Source: Saccopteryx bilineata (Eukaryota; Chordata; Mammalia; Chiroptera; Emballonuridae). From it: DNA of 64,000 nucleotides. Shown piece after piece: positions 1 to 12,289 of this stretch; within the stretch, counting starts at the first letter, position 1, and every line of letters begins with the position of its first letter. The stretch is from assembly GCF_036850765.1 (NCBI RefSeq), contig NC_089495.1, positions 195,069,847 to 195,133,846 on the forward strand, in the 5' to 3' direction. Position numbers and translations under genes: made by a program. A model generated the notes under the pieces. That model was not told the origin of the DNA. It made no database searches and saw nothing but the letters and a program-made list of their open reading frames with translations.

Positions 1-166
1 TTTGTTTACACCCCTCCTACTTCAAAGGATCTCAGACTTACAAAGGACTCATCAGTTCAGTAAAACAAACATCCACTAACCCAAAACAGAAAGAATGCAA
101 GTGACAGTGGGGGTGGGGGTGGGGGAAGGAAAGTGACAGCACCAAGAAAGTTTAGGTCAAAAGGAG

Positions 167-878
167 TATAAAGCCAGAAGCCGGGGCCAGGGCCACTATC
201 ACAGCAGCCACCTGGCCCATGCAGGTTCGCATTGGATTCGGACAGTCGGTAAAGAAACAACGGAGCCACAAACTGGTGGGCCATAGTCTTTAATCCTAGC
301 TTGCACCCGGCGGGCAAGTAAAAACACACACTGGGCTCCAAAACCCAATCACATTCAGTGCTCACAAAGCCACTGACTTATCCGATTTTCCTAGAATCAA
401 AGGTTTCTAGCTCACCAAACTTATTCTCCTCAGTTCCCCATCTCCTTCCTTATCCCAAATACAAACTCTACACAAACTGGCATCTCACTCAGCACTCCAC
501 CATCTTGGCTGCTTCTCCTGGCCTACTCCACGTGGCCTCCTTCTGCTCTCTGCTCTGCTCTCTCCTCTAATGATAATCTCAGGAACCAAGAGCACAAGCT
601 CCCGCTCCGCCCCCATTTTATGGTGTAGAAATCCAAACCCTTAATCCAATATACAAAATAGGGAAGTCTCTAATACAAAGTCACTTTCTGAGGCATGATT
701 GGATTGTACTACCCCACATCAAAAAGGGTAGGAAAGGCTTAATCCCAAAACCAAGCCCCAGGCTACAAGGATTCTACCTGCCTTTAGCCCACCCCAACAC
801 ACATTAATATCACCTGGGCGATGGCCTCCTCGTGTTATCTTTAACAAAGTGAGCATAATACATTTTATCTGCCCAACA
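167..878 (-). mobile_element. Solo LTR, young ERV family (copy 1)
   Basis: On the minus strand it runs from TGTTGGGCAG to GCTTTA(C/T)A. The 5-bp duplication AGGAG flanks it at 162-166 and 879-883. The family shows a TATAAAAT-type box, an AATTAAAG-like poly(A) site and no internal retroviral genes. Confidence 0.85.
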
Positions 879-883
879 AGGAG

Positions 884-3089
884 GCACACAGTCTTAACAG
901 ACATGGGGTCTGGGCCTCATGATAACCCGGGCACGAAGCACTTACATTCTGGGGACTCGTGAGCCCAGGTCTCCTGGAAGGAAGGACCGTCCTCAGCCCT
1001 CTCAGTAGCCTAGAGATTTGAATAGTTAAAAGGCCAGTGTCTTCCACAGTGGTTGCCGAGATATCACTCATGGAGCTGTTTCTTCTACCTGGTAACGCGC
1101 ACTAGAGGAGGCCCCGGATGGGAAAACCAAGAGCGGGAAGGGTCTGCAGCCTCAGCCAGTCACCCGCCTCCCCTTCTGAATCTCAGCTCTCTCCCTCTCT
1201 CTCTCTCTCCTCTGGCTCTCTGTTTCTTCCTGACTTTTGGCCTTTCTGTCCTTCTATTGTAGCCCGTCTCAGTTCCTCCAACCGGCACAGCGGCTATCTC
1301 CAAGGGTTATTGACTCTTCTGGTTCTTTGGACTCAGAATAGTGAGAAAGGACAGAAGCAAACCATCAGTTACATTACAACACACCTCCAGCTGTGCCATG
1401 CCTCGCACCTGCATTGTCCTGTTTAAACGCCACCTATGGAAGGGAAAACTAAGTTTCTAAGGGGTCAGTTGCCCTCAAGCCTCAGAGAATAAATGACTGG
1501 CTGTGATGAGACCTGTCTAAATTCCACTAGTACCCTTAAGGCAGGTTCCATGGGCATACCCGTCCCTGCTCTATAACATTAAGCCAAACAGCCAGCTGGT
1601 ACCGTGTTTGCACAGAGAGAAACTCGCCATGCATACCTTGTAATCATTTCATGTTCTATTTCTTGCAACATGTAACATTTATGTTTCTGAGAAGTGCCCA
1701 TGAGTCTTGGTATAATTGCTATATTATTATAGCCTATAAATTTGTTTCTAAACCAACAGAGAGAAAAATAGTATTATTGAGAGTGTAAAAGAGTCACAGA
1801 CTTATAAAAGCATTTTGATTAAGGATCTCTTGAAAGGATAGCCAACAAAGTTAATTAGGAGATGCGTTCATGAAAGCCAGAAATGCAAATAACAGCCTAA
1901 TTCCCAAAATAACTTGGAAAGAAGAATTTTTGCCCCTTGAGAGGATAAAAAGAATAATATTCATAAAAAGAGAAGAGGAGGTTATAAAAAAAAATAGGTA
2001 GATATAAAACAAGAGCAGATGGATGCGGAGAAAATAAGAGGGTGTGACATACAGACAGCTCAAGTTCAGGAATGGGAGGGGTGGGTGAGAAAGTCAGAAG
2101 AAATATTCAAAGATGTAACAAGAGAGGCTTTCCCAGAATCAAAGGACGATGAGTGTTCAGATCAAAAGCATACATCATGCGTGGAGCAGGATGAGTAAGT
2201 TAACATCTATCTGACAACGTGCTTGGCTTTGGTTAAAAGTTCATGGCCCTGAATGGAAGAGAATGGACCAGAGGCTGAATAAGTTACGGGTTTTACTGGC
2301 AGGGAAAGTCCGACATTGGCCAACTGGGGGATTGTTTATTCCAAAGACAAGCATCATCAGGAGTGGTGGGGCAAGAGGCATAATGATGGGGTTGGTCCAT
2401 GGCTGTGCTGTCTCCTAATGTGTTTAAGGCCTGGGAGTAATCCAGATGCTCGACCCCCAAACAACCGTGAGAAGAAAGGCGACTTTTAGTGCTGCAAGGG
2501 TGTGTATGGAAGACACGTGTTCTCGCTGTGGCAGATCCTGAGGAGGCTGACCTCATGTAACCCACTTAGGACCCCAGCCTTTGGTGCCCTGGGCTGTGGA
2601 TGAGAGCCTGTTTGCTCTGTAGGGGGAGGCTCTGCCTGGAATTTCTATCTCCACTTTTGTGCAAAGAACTGTGATGCAAGATCTCAAAAAAAGACTCCAT
2701 ATCATGTGTTGCCTGGACATTGGGTAAGATCAGGGGAGTCCTGGAATGTCCTGACCTCGGGTTCCCCTCTCCACTCTGTTCCTGCTGATAAGGTCTGTAA
2801 CGATGTCACGAAGCTGCCAAGAGCTCATATTCCATGTGAGTGTGACATACACAAATGCAAATCATGAAAACGTCCCTATTATGGGTATCATGTTGTAAAG
2901 TAGTCAATAGCTCTTGATAAAGTTTTGAACAAAAAAAGAAATGTTCCCTGAATTTACATCATAGTTGCATTCCTGAAAAAAAGAAATCCCAGTGGGTATT
3001 ATAACTGGGAAAACAGTACTTTCTGTATTACAAAATGAGTTTTGTGCGAGGTTCGGATAAACAGGTTTCATTTTCAAAATGTCTAACAA
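884..3089. other. Intergenic stretch, no gene seen
   Basis: No long open frame, RNA gene or well-preserved repeat was recognised. Composition is ordinary; short AT-rich patches near 1700-2040. Confidence 0.5.
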
Positions 3090-3263
3090 GACATTTAAAA
3101 CTATTTAAAAATGAAAGTGAAATCCATATAACATAAACTTAACTATTAACGACTTTGAGGTATACAATTCAGTGGCACATAGTACATCCCCAGTGAGGTG
3201 CAACCATCATCTCTATCTAGTTTCAAGACATTGTCATCCCCACAGATGGAAACCTTTACCCTT

Positions 3264-3568
3264 TTTATTTTTAGAGAAAGAGAGAGGGGGGAGGGAGAGA
3301 GATGAGAAGCATCAACTTGTAGTTGTATCACTTTGGTTGTTCACTGATTGCTTCTGATACGTGCCTCGACCAGGGAGCTCCAATTAAGCCAGTAACTCCT
3401 TGCTCAAACAAGCGACCCTGGATTCAAGCCAGCAACCATTGGACTTCAAGCTAACGACCATGAAGTCATGTCGATGATCCCACACTCAAGCTGGCAACCT
3501 CGGGGTTTCAAACCTGGGACCTCAGCGTCCCAGGTCGATGCTCTATCCACTGTGCCACCGCTGGTTAA
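3264..3568 (-). mobile_element. tRNA-derived SINE inserted in an L1 3' region
   Basis: Minus-strand 'CCTGACCAGG'-class relative (head decayed to GCCACCGCTGGTTAAG). GAAACC(C)TTTACCCTTT is duplicated at both ends. Confidence 0.75.
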
Positions 3569-3933
3569 GAGAAACCCTTTACCCTTTCAGAGCCACCCTC
3601 ATTCCCCTTCCCTCGAAGCTTCTGGGAGCTACCAGTTTGCCTTTGGTCCCTATAGACTTACCTATTCGGGATGTTTCATCTAAGTGGGTCCATACAATAG
3701 ATGACGTTTTGTGTCTGATTCTTTCGCTGAGCATGCTGTGTTTGAGGCTCATCCACACTGTCACATGCACCTTTCTATGGTTCAATAATGCTCCATCATG
3801 TGGATAGATCACAGCTGTGGAAAAACGGTTCTGTGCTGCCTGAAAAAGTTAAGCATAGAATTACCATGTGACTCTGCAATTCTGCTGTGAGGTATACACC
3901 CCAAAATTGCAAACATGTCTTCAGTCAAATTCT

Positions 3934-4152
3934 TTAATTTTTTTTTATTTTTTTTAAATTTTTTTAAAATTTATTCATTTTAGAGAGGAGAGAGAGAGGG
4001 AGAGAGAGAGAGAAAGAGAGAGAGAGAGAAGGGGGGAGGAGCTGAAAGCATCAACTCCCATATGTGCCTTGACCAGGCAAGCCCAGGGTTTTGAACCGGC
4101 GACCTCAGCATTCCAGGTCGATGCTTTATCCACTGCGCCACCACAGGTCAGG
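3934..4152 (-). mobile_element. tRNA-derived SINE, short class
   Basis: Head at the right (CCACCACAGGTCAGGC). Duplication CTTCAGTCAAATTCTT on both sides. Confidence 0.88.
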
Positions 4153-4645
4153 CTTCAGTCAAATTCTTGTCCACGAATGTTCATAGCAGCACAATTCAGA
4201 TCACTGGCACATTTTGAGTCACGCAAGGCACTGACACTTGCTAGGTGCTGTGGGACAACACTCTACCACTGAGCCACTGGCCAGCGCATAAAAACATTTT
4301 TTAAGTGGTTACCAGAAGGAGGGGTGGAGGGGGTAAGAAGAGTAAAGAGGGTCAAATATATGGTAACGAAGAATAATTTGACTTTAGGTGATGGGCACAC
4401 AATGCAATGAACAGTTCAAATGCTATAGAGATGTTTACCTGAAACCCATGCGTTCTTATTGGACCAATGTCGCCCCATTAAATTTAATTTCTAAATAAAA
4501 AATAATAATAAAAAGAAAAAATCTCATTCTGAGTGATAGTTGCATGGGATTTGCTTCATAATAATTTATTACATTGCACATTTAGGTTTTAGGCACTTTT
4601 CTCATCGTGTTATATTTGTGAATAGATTAATTAAAATATACCTCG

Positions 4646-4978
4646 CCTGACCAGGCACGGTGGATAGAGTGTCGGACTGGGATGCAGAAGGACCTAGGTT
4701 CGAGACCCTGGGGTTGTCAGCTTGAGTGCGGGCTCATCTGGCTTCAGGAAAAAAGCTCACTAGCATGGACCCAGGGTCACTGTCTCGAGCAAAGGGTTAC
4801 TCAGTCTGCTGAAGGTCCGCGGTCATGGCACATATGAGAAAGCAATCAATGAACAACTTCGGTGTCACAACGAAAAACTGATGATTGATGCTTCTCATCT
4901 CTCTCCGTTCCTGTCTGTCTGTCCCTGTCTATCTCTCTATCTGGCTCTCTCTGTCCCTGTAAAAAAATTAAAAAAAAC
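4646..4978 (+). mobile_element. tRNA-derived SINE, 'CCTGACCAGG' class
   Basis: Head GCCTGACCAGGCACGGTGG, CT-rich 3' part (CTGTCTGTCTGTCCCTGTC) and an A-rich tail. Confidence 0.85.
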
Positions 4979-5631
4979 AAAACAATTCTAAAATATATCT
5001 CAATGAACATACTGGCAAATTATATATCAAGGTCTGTACATTGGAAACAAAAATATTCATACTAGAAATATGAAGTTACATCAGATAATAAAAAACTGAC
5101 CAGAAGTAAATCTTAAATACTCTAGTTTAAAGTAGGCACACATGCACATCCAAAGATACTGCAAATATTGAAATAGTCTAAGCGTCTTAACTAACAGTGG
5201 TAGCTGGTTTCTTTATTAGGGGAACTTGAGTGAGGGTAATTCACTGCTATTTCTTAGTACAGTATATTCCTGATAACTCGTGTGCGTGTGTGGGTTTTTA
5301 CTTACGCCTGCAAGTGGGTTTCTACCTACCTGTTTGCTACTCACGGTGCGGACCGGAGACCACCAGCAGGATGGGCAGACCCAAGAGCTTGAGAAATACA
5401 GAGTCTCTGGCCCCACCCCAGACATACTGACTTAGAAGCTTCACTTCATGGTTCTCTTGCCCATGGAAGTTTGACAAGCCTGGCATATCTGCATTCTAGA
5501 TCTGGACATTTAAAGACACACCTGTGCGTGACTCTGTATGCAAGTGCGATGTGTCACTTGTTCAAAGAGGAGAGCATGTCCCAGGAGCTGACTATATGCC
5601 AGACACCCTGAAAGTTCTTAACACAATCATT

Positions 5632-5839
5632 TACCGTATTTTTCGCTCCATAAGATGCACCTGACCATAAGACACACCTAGGGTTTTAAGGAGGCAAATA
5701 AGAAAAAAAATATTCTGAACCAAATGGTGTGTTAAAATATTTAATAAAATACCATATTTTTCGCTCCATAAGACATACGGGCATTTTCCCCTCCACTTTT
5801 TTTGGGGAAAGTGCATCTTATGGAACGAAAAATACGGTA
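5632..5839 (+). mobile_element. Palindromic MITE pair (TACCGTATTTTTCGC termini)
   Basis: Two units, 5632-5749 and 5750-5839, both begin TACC(G/A)TATTTTTCGCTCC. The second ends with the inverted complement GGAACGAAAAATACGGTA. Non-coding; the superfamily is uncertain. Confidence 0.65.
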
Positions 5840-5930
5840 TATCCTCTGCCTCAGTTGATTTTCATGAAGGCCTTGGGAAGAGCAAAGAATGCAGTTGATT
5901 TTGTTGAAAGCTTTAAAAATATCCAAACCC

Positions 5931-6051
5931 GCCTGACCTGTGGTGGCGCAGTGGATAAAGCATCAACCTGGAATGCCGAGGTCGCCGGTTCGAAACCCTG
6001 GGCTTGCCTGGTCAAGGCACATATGGGAGTTGATGCTTCCTGCTCCTCCTC

Positions 6052-6102
<51 letters not shown>

Positions 6103-6154
6103 CCTCTTTCTCTGTCTCTCCTCTCTAAAAAAATGAATAAATAAAAAATAATTA
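5931..6154 (+). mobile_element. tRNA-derived SINE, short class
   Basis: Starts GCCTGACCTGTGGTGGCGC; long (CT)n; duplication AAAATATCCAAACCC on both sides. Confidence 0.88.
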
Positions 6155-6489
6155 AAAATATCCAAACCCTGTGACCCAGTACATTTTTCTTCTAGGCATC
6201 AGTTCCGGTAGAAAAATTGGAAATAAAGAAAAAGTGATTCATGCACAGGATTCACACATACACAGATTTTCCAACAGAAACCAAGAACTGGTGATAACTG
6301 GTTTGTCCAGTTGAGTTACAGAAATGACGATGTAGCTTGGATGTGAATGACAATATGGCTATTAGCTGAGTTCAGCTAAACAGTATTTCCTGGGTGGCCC
6401 CTCCACGCCAAGTTCATTCTGTGCAGAAGACTGATGAGCCCAATGCACGCGATGAACACGGCCCCTCCTCTCACGATCAAGATATCTAT

Positions 6490-6562
6490 GCCTGACCTGT
6501 GGTGGCGCAGTGGGTAGAGTGCTCACCTGGAACGCTGAGGTCGCCAGTTCGAAGCCCTGGGC
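6490..6562 (+). mobile_element. 5' fragment of a short-class SINE
   Basis: Only the tRNA-like head is present (TGCCTGACCTGTGGTGGCGC to GAAGCCCTGGGC). It stops abruptly where L1-derived sequence begins. Confidence 0.7.
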
Positions 6563-7606
6563 AGTTTTAAGTTCACAGCAAAATTAAGAAGAAAGTACAG
6601 AGATTTCCCACATACTCCCCACTCCTACACAGGCATAGCCTCTTCCTTACCAACAGTAGCACCACAGAGAGTGGGCTCACTGCCCTAAAGATCCTCTGTC
6701 CTCCCATCAGTTCATCCCTCCTTCCCCAGTTCCTGGAAACAACTGAACTTTTTACTGTCTGCGTAATCTTGCCTTTTCCAGAGTGTCCTAGAGTTGAAAT
6801 CTTACAATATGTAGCCTTTTCAGATCGGCTTCTTTCACTTGGCAATGTGCATTTAAGATTCCTCCGTGTCCTCCCACGACTCGACAGCTCGTTTGTTTTT
6901 AGTGCTGAATATTGCATTGTCCGGATGTACTACCACTTATTATTCATTCACCTATTGCAGGACATCTATCTTGGTTGCTTCCCTTCCAAATTTTAGCAAT
7001 TATGAATAAAGTTGCTATAAACATCTGTGTGCAGTTGTGTGTGTGTGTGTGTGCATAAGTTTTCAATTCCTTTAGGTAATTACACACAAGGAGTGTGATT
7101 GCTGAATTGAATAGTAAGGGTATGTTTAGCTTTGTAAGAAACTGCCATGTTGTTTTCCAAAGTGGCCGCACCATTTGACGTTCCCACCAGCAGTGAATGA
7201 GAGTCCCTGTTGCTCTGCATCCTGGTCAGCATTCGCGTTGTCAGTGCTCTCGACTTCGGCCATGCCGATAGGTGTGTGGTGGCATCTCATTGTTTTTATT
7301 CGCATGTTCCTGATGACATAGGACGTGGAACATCTCTTCCTACGCTTATTCACCACCTGCACGTCTTCTCTGGTGAGGTGGCTGGGAAGGCCCATTTTAA
7401 AATCTGGTTGCTTGTTTTCTCATTGCTGTGTTGCAAGAGTCCTGTGCAAATTTTGGATAATGGTCCTTCATCAGATGTCTTTTCTGCAAAAATTTCCTCC
7501 CAACCTGGGGCTTGTCTTCTTATTCCCTTGATACTGCCTTTCATAGAGCGCTTTTTCATTTTAGTATATTTTTGGGTAATGGTCACCTTTATCATTGTCC
7601 TTAGGT
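6563..7606 (+). mobile_element. Old LINE-1 3' UTR fragment
   Basis: About 1 kb with classic L1 3' UTR phrases (AGTTCACAGCAAAATTAAG, TTGCCTTTTCCAGAGTGTC, CATCTGTGTGCAG, CCATTTGACGTTCCCACCAG). No intact frame. Confidence 0.7.
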
Positions 7607-7847
7607 CAGGTTCTCTGGGAAACGGTCTCGGGGAAGATATTCATAGGCAGGAGGTTTCCTGGGGGCTGTTCTGAGGAGTGACACCATTGAGAGGTAAAAG
7701 AAGCGGGCTGGAGGGAAGGAGAAGTGGGACAGCCATGTAGTTGCAACAGTCTCACCATTGTCGTGGGTACCCCTGGAGCTCCAGGGCCCTTCAGAGATGT
7801 CCCAAATCAAACAAGGGAGCTAAGCCTTTGCACCTGACATCAACCAG

Positions 7848-7973
7848 TCAGTGGATGTAGGTTGCCCTGGGAATGGGGTGTCGCCTTGGACGAAGCAGCT
7901 CCCTTTGGCCTCAGTGGATGTAGGTTGCCCTGGGAATGGGGTGTCACCTTGGACGAAGCAGCTCCCTTTGGCC
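7848..7973. repeat. Tandem duplication, two 63-bp units
   Basis: TCAGTGGATGTAGGTTGCCC begins at 7848 and again at 7911. The units differ by one clear substitution (GTCGCC/GTCACC). The duplication lies in non-coding sequence. Confidence 0.9.
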
Positions 7974-8062
7974 CAGGGAAAATCCCAGGGACGGACTGAG
8001 ACTGAGCTGTGAGTGTCAGCAGCCAACACACTCAGCAACAGAGGGCACGAGAGCCTCCATCT

Positions 8063-8286
8063 TTTTTTTTTTTAATATTTAACTTCTTTTTTTTAATTTA
8101 TTTATTCATTTTAGAAAGGAGAGAGAGAGGGGGAGAGAGAGAGAGAAGAAAGAGAGAGAGAAGGGGGGAGGAGCAGGAAGCATCAACTCCCATATGTGCC
8201 TTGACCAGGCAAGCCCAGGGTTTCGAACCGGCGACCTCAGCATTTCCAGGTCGACACTTTATCCACTGCGCTACCACAGGTCAGGC
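8063..8286 (-). mobile_element. tRNA-derived SINE, short class
   Basis: Minus strand; duplication GAGAGCCTCCATCTT at both ends. Confidence 0.88.
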
Positions 8287-8424
8287 CGAGAGCCTCCATC
8301 TTAAAGGGGAATCTGCACAGCATACCATAGCATTGATAATAAGTAAACTTGAAAGTGAAGAAGAATGTGGCGTAGAGATAAAAGGCCTTCCGCTTCACTG
8401 CTGACTTACTGGATGAGCTTGGAC

Positions 8425-9001
8425 TTCTCTTTGAGCCTCAGTTTCTCTATCTGTACAGTAAGAAGGTGTTACTAGACAGCCTATCTTTGATTTCCTAGTT
8501 GTAGCTAATTGGGACACCTGTAAGTCATAATCACCAGGTAAGCAGGTGCCTGGAAGCTGACCACAGCAACCAGGGAAGATGAGGCAGAGGGAGTCCAGAA
8601 GATTGGAGGGAAGCTATCATCTCTGGGAGTTCATAGAACTAGATGGGGCGGCCCATCCTTCTGGGACTTTCCCACAAGGTGTTTCTACAAATCATCAGTT
8701 TGTAAAACAGCAGAACAAAGTGGGACCTGAATCATCTCTTCATTAGACAAACGAGGAGTCAAGGAGCATGGCCAGTGTCATAGGCTGAGTCAATAGCAGA
8801 CTCGAGGAATCAGCCTCCGTCCTTGAAGCCTGGCCAAGCGATTTCTCAATACCCCCCACGTTGCCTGTATCTCCCGGGGCACCTGCCTACCTGGCGATGT
8901 GACTGGTGGGTGCCCCAGTTAGCTACAACTAGGAAGTCAAAGATAGGCTGTCTAGTGACACCGTCTTAGTGTATAGATGGGGAAACTGAGGCCCAGAGAG
9001 A
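8425..9001. repeat. Large imperfect inverted repeat (~125-bp arms)
   Basis: The left arm (about 8425-8551) and right arm (about 8879-9001) are near-complementary, including TAGACAGCCTATCTTTGA and its complement. They are separated by ~330 bp. The arms contain a MIR-like 'CTCAGTTTC' core. Confidence 0.7.
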
Positions 9002-9608
9002 TGTGCCCCAGGTCATACAATAAGTCAGTGGTGAATCAGGGTTTGTTCTGGTTGGAATAAAGAGACCCCGCCTCAAGCTAACTTCCATGATAGGAGACCT
9101 ATTTGCAAAGGGTCAGGAGGAAGGAACATTTTCCTCACCCTCTTTTTAAAAACAAGAGACCAGAAAGAAGTGGTTTGAGCACCGAACTCGGCAGTCAGCC
9201 CAGGACCTGTTTAAAATGTATCCGGAGTATTGGAAGGGCAGATGCTCGCTCAGCACAGCAAGGTTAGAATGAAGGGATCCTGCGATAAGATCAGATTCCT
9301 TCACCTAGCCTGTGGGAGGCTTTCAGGGAAAAATAATCTTGTGGTTCAAATATTTGATTTTAGATAAGCTAGCGGGGAGCTGGAGCCAGAGTGGAGGGCG
9401 GCAGTTTTTTTCCATTTGCTCCCGCCAAAAAAGACGGACTCCCCACCCCTTCAGCCAATCCACCACACAGAATCCACACACGCTGAAGGTTGAGTTCACC
9501 CGTCCCCACCAACACCAGAAACGCAAGTAAGAGAAAATCGCTTGATACTCAGTGGCCCTGGCGAGTGACGATAATTTCTATACACACGGCACCCCTGAGT
9601 GAGGTTTC

Positions 9609-9630
9609 TTTTTTTTCCTTTTATTTATTT

Positions 9631-9675
<45 letters not shown>

Positions 9676-9984
9676 CAGAGAGAGAGGGATAGACAGGGAC
9701 ATACAGACAGGAACGGAGAGAGATGAGAAGCATCAATCATTAGTTTTTCATTGCGCGTTGCAACACCTTAGTTGTTCATTGATTGCTTCTCATATGTGCC
9801 TTGACTGCGGGCCTTCAGCAGACCGAGTAACCCCTTGCTTGAGCCAGCGACCTTGGGTCCAAGCTGGTGAGCTTTTGCTCAAACCAGATGAGCCCGCACT
9901 CAAACTGGCAACCTCGGGGTCTCGAACCTGGGTCCTCTGCATCCCAGTCCAATGCTTTAGCCACTGAGCCACCGTCTGGTCAGG
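9609..9984 (-). mobile_element. tRNA-derived SINE, 'CCTGACCAGG' class, with (GT)n
   Basis: Minus strand; head GCCACCGTCTGGTCAGGC at the right. A (GT)n run at 9636-9673 replaces part of the A-tail. Duplication GTGAGGTTTCT. Confidence 0.85.
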
Positions 9985-10548
9985 CCCCTGTAGTGAGGTT
10001 TCTGATTCTTCTACTTTTGTTTCCCGTCCCCCCAACCCTACCTTAAGATGGACTAGAGACAAACGCGTCCGTATGGGATCCATGATGAAAAAAGACATCA
10101 CATAGAATTCAAGGGCAGGAACCAAAGCTAGGCTGGACAGTGGACCCCAAACGGTGGTCAGGGCTGTGTTAGTCGTGTAATAAACAAACTCCAAGTCTCA
10201 GTTGGTTTATTCCAACGAACACAATAACAATTTATGTCTTGCTACTGTCAAGAGTCCTACGCAAGTGGGGAGGAGAAGCTGCGGTCCACATAGAGACTCG
10301 AGATCTCGGGCTCATTCTGTTTGCACCTTCCTCTGGGTCCTCCAAGTCCTCTCTATACACAGGCAGGTAGTGAGAGAGAAGTTTTATGGCCAAGGTTCAG
10401 AACTGACACACGTCCCTCCCACTCACACGTCATTGGCCAGAGCCCAGGCTTAAGCAACACGCAACTGCCCTGGGAAACTCAGTCTAGCTGCGTGCCCAGC
10501 AAAATGCCGAGGGCGTGGCTACTGGGGAACTCCAGGGCTCATTATCAT

Positions 10549-11252
10549 AAGGTGACCAATTGTCCTCCTTTAGGAAGGACAGTCCTTCTTTTGTAAGTTC
10601 CGTCCTCCCTCAAAAAGTGTCCTCCTTTTTGATATTGGAAGACTAATCTGTAAATGTCCGTATTCGATCAATGCAGAGTCGATCCACTGCGTGTGATGTG
10701 ACGTATTTGTATTTGACATGACTATTTGTCAAGGATCAGTGCAGTGCCGAGAGAAGCCATTATGAGATGCATGTGCTCTGCACAGGAGACCTTGAGAGAG
10801 CGCGTGATATACCGAGCATGCAAATGGCTTTGTATACTTTTTACTGAAACACTACAAGGCACATCCAACATTGTAGACTCACGATTATTTCTTTCTCAGT
10901 GAATATTCAATCATAGACAGGTAAGCACAATTCACGTAAAATTCAATATGAAGGATATTTCTTGTTCAGATATTTCCAATATATTGTTACAAGATGCTAC
11001 ATTGACAAAAAATATTCATTCAATGGAAAAGTACTCATTTGGATAATATTATTTTTCTTATAATTATTATTAAAAATTAATAGGCAGGTAAGCATCATTA
11101 CAATATAAAACATTACCAATGTTTTTATTATGCATTTATCATATTATAGTGTATTATTGTTGCAATGAAGAAAATGTTTCTTTTATTTATGATATTGTTT
11201 TCTTCAATTTATTTTTGTCCTCCTTGTCATTGTAAAAAAGTTGGTCACCTTA
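10549..11252 (+). mobile_element. Non-autonomous hAT-like element, AAGGTGACC termini (copy 1, full)
   Basis: Ends AAGGTGACCAATTGTCC and AAGTTGGTCACCTTA; 8-bp flanks ATTATCAT and ATTACCAT. AT-rich interior with no transposase frame; open frames inside are short. Confidence 0.75.
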
Positions 11253-11399
11253 ATTACCATCAGGTCCCTCCCTCTCTCACTGCAGGGTCTCCCCTCTCGG
11301 CTTCAGACCCACTTTATTATTTTTCTCTACAGGCCAGATCTATGCTTTCTTAGCCACATTCCTTGTTCCCAGAGATTTCTGGAACTGAACTGATTTTCT

Positions 11400-11630
11400 T
11401 TTTTTTATTTATTTATTTTTATTTTTATTTTTTAATTTATTTATTCATTATAGAGAGGAGAGGGAGAGACAAAAAGAGGGACAGAGAGAGAGAGAGGAGA
11501 GACAGAAGGGGGGAGGAGCTGGAAGCATCAACTCCCATATGTGCCTTGACCAGGCAAGCCCAGGGTTTCGAACCGGTGACCTCAGCATTTCCAGGTTGAT
11601 GCTTTATCCACTGCGCCACCACAGGTCAGG
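11400..11630 (-). mobile_element. tRNA-derived SINE, short class (first of an adjacent pair)
   Basis: Minus strand; flanked by CTGAACTGATTTTCTT, which occurs a third time after the next SINE. Confidence 0.85.
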
Positions 11631-11645
11631 CTGAACTGATTTTCT

Positions 11646-11860
11646 TTTTTTTTTTTTTTTTTTTTTTTAATTTTCTTTTTTTTTTTTTTAAGATTTTATT
11701 TATTCATTATAGAGAGGGGAGAGAGAGAGAGAGAAAGGGGGAGGAGCAGGAAGCATCAACTCCCATATGTGCCTTGACCAGGCAAGCCCAGGGTTTTGAA
11801 CCAGCAACCTCAGCGTTTCCAGGTTGACGCTTTATCCACTGCGCTGCCACAGGTGAGGCT
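11646..11860 (-). mobile_element. tRNA-derived SINE, short class (second of an adjacent pair)
   Basis: Minus strand; inserted at the same target sequence as the SINE at 11400-11630, giving three direct copies of TGAACTGATTTTCT. Confidence 0.85.
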
Positions 11861-12289
11861 GAACTGATTTTCTAGCATAAATATCCCTGGCTGCAAACCA
11901 TGAGCTTTAGCATTTCTTCTACTTGAAGATTTGATTTCCAGGTCTCTACTGTAGCCAGTGGGTACGGCTGATTTCTAGTTTCATCAAGATGGGCTTTGAG
12001 TTTCTGCTTCTTGCTCTCCATGCGCAGCTTTAGGAAGAAGAGAAGACCAGAGGACTTGTCTTACCCTGACGTTTGATACTAGAAGTGCCTAGTGAGGGTA
12101 TTATATATATTTGTTTGATTTTCCAGTAATGAATCTTGAAGATAAACCATCAGTCTTCTGGTCAACACTCCTAGTCCTGGTTTCAACGCCTCTTCTTCGG
12201 AGGTATTGAAACCATCATCTTGCCTCTGGTGCGTGTCCTTTGGTGTACGCCCATAAACAGCTTGCTGTTTTATGTGATTTTTAAACATA

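Larger units (their letters stand above)
3090..4520 (+). mobile_element. Old LINE-1 3' fragments with SINE insertions
   Basis: Sequence such as TACAATTCAGTGGCACATAG, AATTACCATGTGACTCTGC and GTTCATAGCAGCACAATTCA is typical of L1 3' ends. It is broken by SINEs at 3264-3568 and 3934-4152 and ends in an A-rich tail near 4520. At least two L1 pieces are present; no intact ORF2. Confidence 0.6.

Noticed and set aside
57..365. Recurring 60-110 aa open frames, with similar proteins on both strands at many places (also near 22985, 23989, 24889, 27295, 39179)
   Set aside because: They are translations of the repeated LTR and appear on both strands of it. No retroviral protein motif is present, so the similarity comes from copied non-coding DNA.
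11165..11353. Short frame with a hydrophobic start (MKKMFLLFMILFSS) resembling a signal peptide
   Set aside because: It lies inside the AAGGTGACC hAT-like element and runs across its end. No splice partner or cysteine pattern follows.
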